A stretch of DNA of 64,000 nt from Bdellovibrionota bacterium (GTDB lineage Bacteria; Bdellovibrionota; Bdellovibrionia; Bdellovibrionales; Bdellovibrionaceae): positions 124,001 through 188,000 of the forward strand of contig CAUJGP010000024.1 in the NCBI GenBank assembly GCA_963170155.1, read 5' to 3'. The translations under genes were made by a program, and so were the position numbers. Below, one piece after another: positions 56,461 to 64,000 of this stretch; the first letter of the stretch is position 1; every line of letters starts with the position of its first letter. Below the pieces are notes generated by a model. It searched no databases. It was not told the origin of the DNA and saw only the letters and a program-made list of their open reading frames with translations.

Positions 56461-57624
56461 ATGGCGTTTGGTATTTATGTTCATATTCCTTATTGCATTC
56501 AGAGGTGTCGGTATTGTGATTTTGCAACCTATGAAAAATCAAAAATACTGCCCCCCACACAGTATATCGAACTTGTGCAGAAAGAAATACAGGTTTATGG
56601 ACCCGTATTCAAAGATTCTGAAGTCGATACAATTTATTTTGGTGGAGGAACCCCGTCATTAGTCGAGGCTGAAGGGCTCGTGGGAATCCTGAAGGGGCTT
56701 AAAGACCAAGGGTTTCGTTTTAGATCCGATATTGAAATTACAATTGAAATAAATCCAGCCACCGTGGATGAGAGAAAGCTCATGATTTACTTAGCTGCGG
56801 GAATCAATCGTTTCAGCGTGGGAGCTCAAACTTTTCGAGATGATATTTTAAAGGACGTAGGTCGAGAGCATAGTTCTGAAGACACGCGTAAAACTTTAAA
56901 ACTGTTATCGTCAATGGGACTCAATTATACATTCGATTTGTTGTTTGCTCTTCCTCGTCAGACCCGTGAGGACCTAGAAAGAGATTTGGAATGGGTGAGT
57001 CACTTTGCTCCCCGCCATCTCTCGGCCTATTGTTTAACTGTACCAGAAGGTCACCCTATGGCTAAGGTAAGACTTCCAGAAGAAAGACAGATTGAGATGT
57101 TTGAGATCATCGAAAAGGGACTTTTGAGTTTAGGCCTTCTTAGATATGAAATTAGCAATTTTGCCCAGCCTGGGTTTGAATCAAAGCATAATATGATTTA
57201 TTGGACTGATGAGAATTTTTGGGGACTTGGACTGAGTGCTCATTCTTATGTGAAAGATGATGCTTGGGGTAAAAGATTTTGGAACCCAAGTCATATTCAG
57301 GAATACACGCAAAGGATTCAAAGTTTGCCCAATGATAGGGCTTTAACACCGATTGATTTTCGTCATCCAGAGCAATTTGAAGTTTTGGAGGAGCGTCAAT
57401 CGCTCACGGATTTTTGCCATGTGTTTCTAAGGATAAAACGGGGATTGAGCCTTGAGGAATTAGAGTGTAAATTTGGATCTTTTAGGCGGGTGCAAGTTGA
57501 AACGATCTTTGAGAGGTTGGTAAAAGAAGAACTTGTGGAGTGTTTTAACGACCGATGGCGATTGACGGAAAAAGGGATATTATTGAGTAATCAAGTATTT
57601 GAGGCTTGTACCTTTTTAGAGTAG
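56461..57624 (+). CDS. hemW: HemW-type radical SAM protein
   Basis: 387 residues from ATG 56461. Cluster motif Cys12, Cys16, Cys19 (YCIQRCRYCDF), then YFGGGTPSL, INPATVDERKL and RFSVGAQTF, all typical of the HemN/HemW group. HemW is a heme chaperone rather than the oxygen-independent coproporphyrinogen oxidase; the shorter length and N-terminus of this protein suggest HemW. Its start is only 15 bases from the divergent M16 start, so each promoter must lie inside the neighbouring gene. The frame is open upstream to 56023 but that part is antisense to the peptidase. Confidence 0.88.
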   Translation: MAFGIYVHIPYCIQRCRYCDFATYEKSKILPPTQYIELVQKEIQVYGPVFKDSEVDTIYFGGGTPSLVEAEGLVGILKGLKDQGFRFRSDIEITIEINPATVDERKLMIYLAAGINRFSVGAQTFRDDILKDVGREHSSEDTRKTLKLLSSMGLNYTFDLLFALPRQTREDLERDLEWVSHFAPRHLSAYCLTVPEGHPMAKVRLPEERQIEMFEIIEKGLLSLGLLRYEISNFAQPGFESKHNMIYWTDENFWGLGLSAHSYVKDDAWGKRFWNPSHIQEYTQRIQSLPNDRALTPIDFRHPEQFEVLEERQSLTDFCHVFLRIKRGLSLEELECKFGSFRRVQVETIFERLVKEELVECFNDRWRLTEKGILLSNQVFEACTFLE

Positions 57625-57738
57625 AAGAGATGAGCAAGCCTTAAGTATGGTTAAGAAAGTTTTTCGGATTTAAAAATCACCTGCGAATGTCAATTTTAAT
57701 TGAGGTTAATAAACAGTAGTGTGAATACGGAGGAACCA

Positions 57739-58302
57739 GTGGTAGAACAAGACAATGAAGAGCAGAACTTAAAACAAGATGTCAATCCTAAAGAAACATC
57801 TACAACGTCGTCATCTTCTGAAGAGACTGAAGTTGTGGGCTCAATACAAGAATTACAGCAGCAAGTGGAAAAATGGAAAAATGATTACCTTTATTTGCGG
57901 GCTGAATTTGAAACTTATAAGAGAAATGCTATTAAAGAGCGTGCTGAAATCACGAAATATGGGTCTGAGAGACTCATTGCCGATATTCTTACTGTGGCTG
58001 ATAACTTTGATAGAGCCCTTGCTACGAAATTAACACCAGAAACCATTGAAGTTTATTCTCAGGGAGTTAAGATGACAGCCTCAGAATTAAAGTCAACTCT
58101 GTCCCGCTTTGGTGTGAATGAAATCAAGTGTGAGGGACTTCCATTTGACCCCAGTTTGCATGAAGCCTTGGGAACAGAGGAGTCTAGCACAGTTGCTGAA
58201 GGTTATATTTTAAAAGTTTTTCGCACAGCTTATAAATTTCATGATCGTTTAATACGACCTGCTCAAGTGATTGTCGCTAGGGCTCCTGTTCAGAAATCAT
58301 AA
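57739..58302 (+). CDS. grpE: Nucleotide exchange factor GrpE
   Basis: DnaK co-chaperone that releases ADP. It is 187 residues from GTG 57739 (GGAGGA at 57729-57734); GTG 57721 is an alternative. It has an acidic, disordered N-terminus (EQDNEEQNLKQ, SSSSEETE), a long coiled coil (IQELQQQVEKWKNDYLYLRA, EFETYKRNAIKERAE), and the C-terminal beta wing (PFDPSLHEALGTEES). dnaJ follows after 94 bases; dnaK is not here. Confidence 0.93.
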   Translation: MVEQDNEEQNLKQDVNPKETSTTSSSSEETEVVGSIQELQQQVEKWKNDYLYLRAEFETYKRNAIKERAEITKYGSERLIADILTVADNFDRALATKLTPETIEVYSQGVKMTASELKSTLSRFGVNEIKCEGLPFDPSLHEALGTEESSTVAEGYILKVFRTAYKFHDRLIRPAQVIVARAPVQKS

Positions 58303-58396
58303 AGCACAATGAATGGCAAAAATGAGTGAAATTTGGAATTATGAAGCTGGCGCTTACTGGTTTTGTTGACGAGAGAACCGTGGGAAGGAATCCAAA

Positions 58397-59407
58397 GTGT
58401 CTAAACAAGATTACTATAATTTGTTAGGGGTATCTCGATCGGCGACAGCTGATGAAATCAAAAAGGCTTATCGGCGATTGGCGATGCAGCTTCACCCTGA
58501 TAAGAATCAAGGAAATAAATCATCAGAGGAGAAGTTCAAGCAAGTTACAGAGGCCTATGAGGTTTTGTCTAATGATCAGAAAAGGGCTGCCTATGATAAG
58601 TATGGGCATGCAGCAGCAGGGGGGAATGGGCCCTTCGGCGCCGGTGGAGGTCCTTTTGGCGGCGGACCATTTGGTGGAAATTCTTCCGACTTTAGTTACG
58701 GCCGTGGAGGCTCTACGGGGGATCCCTTTCAAGATATTTTTGGTGAGGTCTTTGGAGATCTTTTTGGAAAAGGCCGCACCAGTAGCGGGGGATTTTCATC
58801 TCGCTCAAAACCAGCGAAAGGCGCTGATTTAAGATACACACTGAATTTAACATTTGAAGAGGCGGCACAAGGATGTGAAAAAACAATCCATTTTGTTCGA
58901 GTCAGGAATAATGCTGAAGAGAAAGCCACATTGATAGTGACCGTGCCAGCTGGAGTGAAACAAGCCCAGCGGTTGAAATTGCGCGGTGAGGGTGATAGCG
59001 GCTCTCACGGTGGTCAATCTGGCGATCTCTATGTTGTGGTGAATATTCAGGAGCATAGTCTGTTTCGTCGAGAAGGTAATGATTGTATCATCGAGTTGCC
59101 TGTCAATTTTGCAGAAGCTATTTTAGGCGGACAAGTTGAAATTCCCACTCTCACGGGAAAAGCTTCCCTCAAAATCCCCCCAGGGACTCATACAGGTCAA
59201 ATGTTTAGACTCAAAGGCAAAGGATTTCCTAAAGTCGGTGGATTTAGCGTGGGAGATATGATCGTGAAAGTTACCGTGGATACACCGACAGAGGTTACAT
59301 CGGAGCAACGTGAACTGATCGAAAAATTAAGTCAATTAATAGGTGAAACTCCTATGGTGCGTTCTTTCAAGGAGAAAATGGCCCAATACCTAAGGATAAA
59401 AAAATGA
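58397..59407 (+). CDS. dnaJ: DnaJ-type co-chaperone without zinc finger
   Basis: Hsp40 of 336 residues, starting with GTG. The J domain is complete, with the HPD motif at residues 33-35 (LHPDKNQG). A long Gly/Phe-rich stretch follows (residues 75-120: [13 protein letters not shown] and more). Then come two substrate-binding domains: [37 protein letters not shown], and [13 protein letters not shown]. The four CxxCxGxG zinc repeats of type I DnaJ are absent, so it is a type II (CbpA/DnaJB-like) protein. It follows grpE and overlaps the next gene by 4 bases. It could be the cell's main Hsp40 or a second one. Confidence 0.9.
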   Translation: MSKQDYYNLLGVSRSATADEIKKAYRRLAMQLHPDKNQGNKSSEEKFKQVTEAYEVLSNDQKRAAYDKYGHAAAGGNGPFGAGGGPFGGGPFGGNSSDFSYGRGGSTGDPFQDIFGEVFGDLFGKGRTSSGGFSSRSKPAKGADLRYTLNLTFEEAAQGCEKTIHFVRVRNNAEEKATLIVTVPAGVKQAQRLKLRGEGDSGSHGGQSGDLYVVVNIQEHSLFRREGNDCIIELPVNFAEAILGGQVEIPTLTGKASLKIPPGTHTGQMFRLKGKGFPKVGGFSVGDMIVKVTVDTPTEVTSEQRELIEKLSQLIGETPMVRSFKEKMAQYLRIKK

Positions 59408-61380
59408 AAATAAAATGTGATTTTTTATGGAAGTTGGTCTTTCTAACAGTAATTTGGATGCTTGTGGGGTGTTCTAGTTTTCCAGAAGTTGACTCCACTC
59501 CCGCTAAAGAGATCAAGCCTATCACCCCTGATCGTCAAAAGCATATTCACGCTATTAAAAAACAAGTTAAAACTGGGAAGCCGGAAGACAATATCAGAGT
59601 TCTTTCTACAGAAAGAACGGCTTACAAAGGCACAGATTTTGAACCTGAGATTGAGGTTATGCTGGCCCAGGAATATACAAAAATCCAAAAATATTCTGAT
59701 GCAGGGTTAGCCTATTTGAGAGCGGCCCGGTCTAGCGCCAAAGAAGAGACCCGGCTCAAGCTTTGTCAATGGGCAGGTAAATCGTTTCAACAAGGGAGAG
59801 ATTGGGATCGGTTACAAAAAGGAATGGACTATTGCTTAAAGAATTTTGATTTACAGGCTCAAAGCGTAAAGCAAATCAAAGCGATTAAAATTCAAGCTAT
59901 GGAAGTTTCAGGAACCAACCCTTTGGAAGTTGCAAAATCTTATGTAGAGCTCACCGCTTCTGCCCAAGGAGAGGTTGAGGCAAGAAATAGGACAAAGGCG
60001 CTTCAGTTAATTGAAACCATGAACCAATCACAGTTAGAGGATGTTACGAATGATTCTGATTTTGGATTTTTACGAGGACATGCGGCTTATCGCCTAGCCC
60101 AGCTCTATCTTGGACAAAGAGACAATTCTGCGGCTAAAAGGTCTTTTCAAAAGGTGATACAGTTCCTTCCAGAAACGGAATTGGCAGAGATTTCTCAGAA
60201 GAAAATCAGTCAAATTGATCTTGTTAATTATGTAAATCCATCCACAATAGGTGTTATTTTGCCTTTGTCTGGCAGACATGCTTCATTAGGACAAAAGCTT
60301 TTAAGGGGTTTGCAAATGGGTCTAGGCCTTGATGGAGAGGTTTCTGGTAATCCCATTAAGCTAGCTGTTGTTGATAGCGAAGGAAATCCGGATACAGCTC
60401 GGAGAGGCGTTGAAAAATTAGTTCAAGAAGACAGTGTTATCGCTGTTGTCGGCAGTCTTTTAAGCAAGACGGCCAATGCAGTTGCCGACCAATCTCAAGT
60501 CCTCAATGTTCCTAATTTAGCATTATCTCAAAAATCAGGATTAACGAATACGGGTGATAATATTTTTCGTTTTGGAATGACGAGCGAAATGCAAATTAGG
60601 TATTTAGTAAAAAAATCCATGCAGGATTTGGGAATGCGTCGTTTTGCCATTGTTTATCCCAATGATAAATTTGGCGTGGAATATGCGAATTTATTTTGGG
60701 ATGAAGTTCGCGCTCGTGGAGGAGAAATCAGAGGAGTTCAAAGCTATGAGCCGGACGAGAGCGATTTTTCTGGTTTGGTGCAAAGACTCTCTGGAACATT
60801 CTTTTTAGAAGACCGGCAAGAAGAGATTCATTGGTTAGAAAGACAAAAGAATGATCGGCAAAAATCAGTCAATGTGCGTGCGCGCCCAGATGAAAAAAAT
60901 CTTTCGCCTGTCGTAGATTTTGATGCCGTTTTTATTCCTGATGGAATTAAAGCGATGGGGCAAATTACTGCCATGTTAGCTTTTAATGGGATCAAAGGCA
61001 TTCGCATTCTGGGGCCAAATATTTGGAATAATGATGCCATTATTAAACGAGTTTCTAATGTGAATAACCAAATCATTTTTGTAGATGCCGCTCCTTTTAA
61101 CGAAAAGACCGCGTCTTCTCAAACTTTTATAAAGAAATATAAGTCTTATTTTAATGAGAATCCGGGAATTTTTGAAGTTCAAGGTTTTGAGGCTGGCTTA
61201 TTGTTAAATCGAGTTCTATCACAGTCTGTTTCTACGAGAGAAAGTTTCAAAGATAAATTAGGAGCTGTTTCTTCTGTTCAAGGTTTAGTTGATCCCATCA
61301 TTAAGGGAGATGATCGAGAGTTTACAAAGCCACTTTATTTATACACAGTGGAGGGAAATAAAATAAAACGGCTTGAGTAA
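59404..61380 (+). CDS. LpoA-like lipoprotein (periplasmic-binding fold)
   Basis: 658 residues. The lipoprotein signal ends at Cys23 (MLVGCSS). Residues of about 30-270 form a helical TPR-like region ([20 protein letters not shown]). From about residue 280 a type I periplasmic-binding fold follows: [53 protein letters not shown]. This order matches LpoA and related penicillin-binding-protein activators, which stimulate PBP1A from the outer membrane. Overlap with dnaJ (4 bases) puts it in the chaperone operon. The PBP partner is not shown here. Confidence 0.82.
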   Translation: MKIKCDFLWKLVFLTVIWMLVGCSSFPEVDSTPAKEIKPITPDRQKHIHAIKKQVKTGKPEDNIRVLSTERTAYKGTDFEPEIEVMLAQEYTKIQKYSDAGLAYLRAARSSAKEETRLKLCQWAGKSFQQGRDWDRLQKGMDYCLKNFDLQAQSVKQIKAIKIQAMEVSGTNPLEVAKSYVELTASAQGEVEARNRTKALQLIETMNQSQLEDVTNDSDFGFLRGHAAYRLAQLYLGQRDNSAAKRSFQKVIQFLPETELAEISQKKISQIDLVNYVNPSTIGVILPLSGRHASLGQKLLRGLQMGLGLDGEVSGNPIKLAVVDSEGNPDTARRGVEKLVQEDSVIAVVGSLLSKTANAVADQSQVLNVPNLALSQKSGLTNTGDNIFRFGMTSEMQIRYLVKKSMQDLGMRRFAIVYPNDKFGVEYANLFWDEVRARGGEIRGVQSYEPDESDFSGLVQRLSGTFFLEDRQEEIHWLERQKNDRQKSVNVRARPDEKNLSPVVDFDAVFIPDGIKAMGQITAMLAFNGIKGIRILGPNIWNNDAIIKRVSNVNNQIIFVDAAPFNEKTASSQTFIKKYKSYFNENPGIFEVQGFEAGLLLNRVLSQSVSTRESFKDKLGAVSSVQGLVDPIIKGDDREFTKPLYLYTVEGNKIKRLE

Positions 61381-61598
61381 ACAGAGGGTGACACCATTTT
61401 TGCGGAAATTTTATTCATCTCCATGAGAAAAAGCCTCTCGATTTGTAGCGTTAGGTTCGTGATTATTGGCTCAGCAAGGCAAATTTTTTTAGTGACAGGG
61501 TAATCCTATTAGGACTATCTCTCCTGCGACTGTCAAAATGACCGGTGTGTTTTACACAGTATCTTTAAACAAAGAGAGATATTGGAGGGGGGCGTAGG

Positions 61599-61964
61599 AT
61601 GCAGGAGGACAATTTGCTTTCAATGAAGCAGACATTGGTTGCTAAGAGAGCTGCCATTTTAAATAAGTCTTTAGAGTTTACACGAGAGCAAAGAGAAGAA
61701 GAGATTGGGTTTTCTCGCGCTGATGAGACTGAAATTGCGAGTGTGGATACCAATTTAACATTATCTTATCAAATTCATGAACGAGAACGCACTGTCCTTT
61801 TGCAAATAGATCGTGCTCTTAGCAAAATTGCAGAAGGAAACTATGGAAAGTGCGAAGACTGCAGCATAGATATTTCTCCCAAACGTTTGGAAGCAAGGCC
61901 ATTTGCTATTTACTGCATAGAATGTCAGGAAGAGCGAGAAGCTAATAACGCTAATAAAGGCTGA
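61599..61964 (+). CDS. DksA/TraR-family RNA polymerase-binding protein
   Basis: 121 residues with the standard layout: a coiled coil (LSMKQTLVAKRAAILNKSLE, ADETEIASVD), then RALSKIAEGNYGKCEDCSID and YCIECQEE, giving the complete CxxC-n-CxxC zinc finger. The Asp/Ala tip motif of true DksA (DxxDxA) appears as SRADETEIAS, so some activity may be shared. A GGAGG site (61582-61588) precedes the ATG by about 10 bases. It lies upstream of lon in the same direction but with 216 bases between. Compare the finger-less relative at 48858. Confidence 0.92.
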   Translation: MQEDNLLSMKQTLVAKRAAILNKSLEFTREQREEEIGFSRADETEIASVDTNLTLSYQIHERERTVLLQIDRALSKIAEGNYGKCEDCSIDISPKRLEARPFAIYCIECQEEREANNANKG

Positions 61965-62180
61965 GTGAACGAAGTTTGCCGTATCGGGCCTTAGTCTTGA
62001 GATTCTTTAATAGAAATCTTCACAAGTAAAAGTCTCAAAATGTTGGTCTAGAAAAACCTTAATTTGGTCCTATTTTACTTATAAAAAGTAAAGCTCATTT
62101 TATGAAGAGCCGAGTAGTTCTTAGAGAACAATTAGTCCCCAAACGACTATGGTGTCTTTAGGAATGCGGAGGAAAGCTCT

Positions 62181-64000
62181 ATGAGTTTTGATGATAAGCC
62201 AGTTGTTGAAATGCCAGCAGTAATGCCCATGTTACCCGTGAGAGATATTGTGGTATTTCCGTACATGATTTTACCTCTTTTTGTTGGAAGAGAAGTCTCT
62301 ATCCGGTCTGTAGAGGATGCACTTACTAAAAATAGACTGATCTTTTTAGTATCTCAAAAAGAAGTTACGGATGAAAATCCGCAGCCTGATAATATCTTTG
62401 AAGTTGGTACTGTCGCTGAAATTATGAGAATGAGAAAGCTCTCAGATGGCAGAGTGAAGATACTGATTAAAGGCGTCGCAAAAGCACGAATAAAGAAGTA
62501 TATCAAAACAGCCCCATCCTACGAAGCAGAAGTGGAAGTGATCGAAGAAAATCAAGGTTCCACAGCTCATGTTGAATACGAAGCGATGATTCGTACAGCT
62601 AAAGAACAGATAGAAAAGGTCATTGCGTTGGGTCGAGTTCTTTCACCCGATATTTTATTAGTTCTGGATGATGTCACGGATCCTGGAAGGTTAGCGGATT
62701 TGATTGCTAGTAACATAGGATTAAAAATTACAGATGCGCAAAAAATACTTGAGACGGTCAATCATAAAGAGCGTTTAAAGTTAGTGAATGATCTTTTATC
62801 AGCTGAATTAGAAGTTTTGCAAATGCAACAAAAAATTCGAAATCAAGCTAAAGACGAAATGTCAAAATCGCAGAGGGAATATTTTTTACGCGAACAAATG
62901 AGAGCCATTAAAAGTGAGCTTGGTGAGCAAGATTCTAAAGCAGAAGAGATGGATGAGCTGCGCGATAAAATTATTAAATGTCAAATGCCCTCAGCAGTAG
63001 AAATTGAGGCTTTGAAACAATTAGGTCGTCTTGAGAGAATGCATCCAGATGCTTCTGAAGCTTCTATGGTTCGTACATATCTTGACGTGTTAGCGGATCT
63101 TCCTTGGACCAAGAAAACAGAAGACAATCTTGATTTGGACCGAGCAAAAACAATTCTTGATGAAGATCACTATGACCTGCAAAAAGTTAAAGATCGTATT
63201 TTAGAATTCTTGGCCGTGAGGAAGTTGAAAAGCAGTATGAAGGGACCTATTCTCTGCTTTGCAGGTCCTCCAGGCGTCGGCAAGACCTCTCTTGGTAAAT
63301 CTATTGCTCGTTCCATGGGACGGGAATATTTTAGAGTGGCTTTAGGAGGAGTGAAAGACGAAGCTGAAATTCGAGGTCATCGAAGAACTTATGTTGGCGC
63401 TATGCCAGGTAAAATTGTTCAAGCTTTGAGACAGGTGAAAACAAAAAATCCAGTGATTGTCTTGGATGAAATTGATAAACTAGGAAGTGATTTCCGAGGT
63501 GATCCAAGTGCGGCAATGTTGGAGGTTTTGGATCCTGAACAGAATGTAGCTTTTCGTGACAATTACCTCAACGTGGATTTTGATCTCAGTAATGCCCTTT
63601 TTATAGCGACGGCCAATGTGCTTGAGAATATTCCGCCGGCATTGAGGGATCGAATGGAGATCATTCAAATCTCAGGCTATACAGAAAATGATAAATTACT
63701 CATTGCTAATAAACACCTTATTGAAAGACAAATTGAAAACAACGGTATTTCCAAAGAGAATATCACTTTTACAGATCCCGGTTTGGAATACGTTATCTCC
63801 CATTATACAAGAGAAGCTGGGCTTAGAAATTTGGAAAGAGAAGTGGGTTCCATTTGCCGAAAAGTAGCTAAAAAAATCGTTATGAATGAAACTAAACACA
63901 TGACGATTACCCCTGAAACAGTGGTTGAGTTATTGGGGCCACCTCGATTTTTAAGAGATGAGGTGTTGAAAGATCCTCAGGTTGGTATCGTAACAGGTCT
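62181..64000 (+). CDS. lon: ATP-dependent protease Lon (3' partial)
   Basis: AAA+ protease of the quality-control network. 606 residues are visible and the frame runs off the window. The N-terminal substrate-binding domain (PMLPVRDIVVFPYMILPLFV) is complete, the central coiled region (QREYFLREQMRAIKSELG) follows, then Walker A GPPGVGKTSLGKS near residue 363 and Walker B VIVLDEIDKLG. The catalytic Ser-Lys domain would lie beyond 64000. ATG 62181 has GGAGGA about 8 bases upstream. Confidence 0.97.
   Translation, partial: MSFDDKPVVEMPAVMPMLPVRDIVVFPYMILPLFVGREVSIRSVEDALTKNRLIFLVSQKEVTDENPQPDNIFEVGTVAEIMRMRKLSDGRVKILIKGVAKARIKKYIKTAPSYEAEVEVIEENQGSTAHVEYEAMIRTAKEQIEKVIALGRVLSPDILLVLDDVTDPGRLADLIASNIGLKITDAQKILETVNHKERLKLVNDLLSAELEVLQMQQKIRNQAKDEMSKSQREYFLREQMRAIKSELGEQDSKAEEMDELRDKIIKCQMPSAVEIEALKQLGRLERMHPDASEASMVRTYLDVLADLPWTKKTEDNLDLDRAKTILDEDHYDLQKVKDRILEFLAVRKLKSSMKGPILCFAGPPGVGKTSLGKSIARSMGREYFRVALGGVKDEAEIRGHRRTYVGAMPGKIVQALRQVKTKNPVIVLDEIDKLGSDFRGDPSAAMLEVLDPEQNVAFRDNYLNVDFDLSNALFIATANVLENIPPALRDRMEIIQISGYTENDKLLIANKHLIERQIENNGISKENITFTDPGLEYVISHYTREAGLRNLEREVGSICRKVAKKIVMNETKHMTITPETVVELLGPPRFLRDEVLKDPQVGIVTG

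Overview
The window is a gene-dense, AT-rich chromosomal segment of a Gram-negative bacterium: it has outer-membrane lipoproteins, a beta-barrel-like protein, DAP-type lysine and peptidoglycan genes, and Tat export. I see no tRNA, rRNA, CRISPR array, prophage or insertion sequence. The best lineage guess is a low-GC member of the Bdellovibrionota. The main reason is a 64-residue single histone-fold protein (40412-40606) closely resembling the known Bdellovibrio nucleoid histone Bd0055. Many secreted proteins of unknown function and a DnaJ without a zinc finger fit a deltaproteobacterial-type genome. The lineage call is an inference.

Layout. 1-4914 is the end of a respiratory complex I operon (nuoL partial, nuoM, nuoN). 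5171-7962 holds a secreted unknown and an FHA protein/hydrolase pair. 8155-9960 is rpsF-DUF2232-rplI, without the usual rpsR. 10112-12916 (minus strand) holds dnaB, a Fis-type regulator and queE. 13233-20478 runs ftsK, a secreted protein, then TPR protein - LptM-like lipoprotein - dapF - dapA - dapB - degenerate FolK-like protein. An intrinsic terminator hairpin lies inside the first codons of the TPR gene. 20522-26898 carries PilZ (minus), then rho with a long disordered N-terminus, rpmE (type B), prfA, prmC and murA. 26987-30209 holds a threonine aldolase/LysR pair and tat genes. 30406-35891 (minus) holds a lipoprotein with LysM-like regions and a C-terminal membrane helix, a DUF192 protein and gatC-gatA-gatB. 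36032-40606 holds ligA, a large secreted unknown and the histone.

40654-45625 (minus) is a tight four-gene operon: GT-C glycosyltransferase, HAD-UbiA fusion, DprE1-like and DprE2-like. Together these look like a polyprenyl-phosphate-arabinose pathway plus an enzyme that could use the product. The operon is the most coherent 'system' in the window. 45775-53785 is a mix of single genes: ATP-grasp, xth, outer-membrane protein, a zinc-finger-less DksA relative, hemerythrin, radical SAM, small lipoprotein, eukaryotic-type isocitrate dehydrogenase and a SprT-DUF2786 protein. 53830-64000 is rich in proteostasis genes: a double M16 peptidase, hemW, grpE, dnaJ, an LpoA-like lipoprotein, a canonical DksA-type protein and lon, which runs off the window end.

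Family calls rest on motifs read by eye; no database search was possible. Start codons were moved from the longest reading frame wherever a clear Shine-Dalgarno sequence or signal peptide pointed to an internal start.
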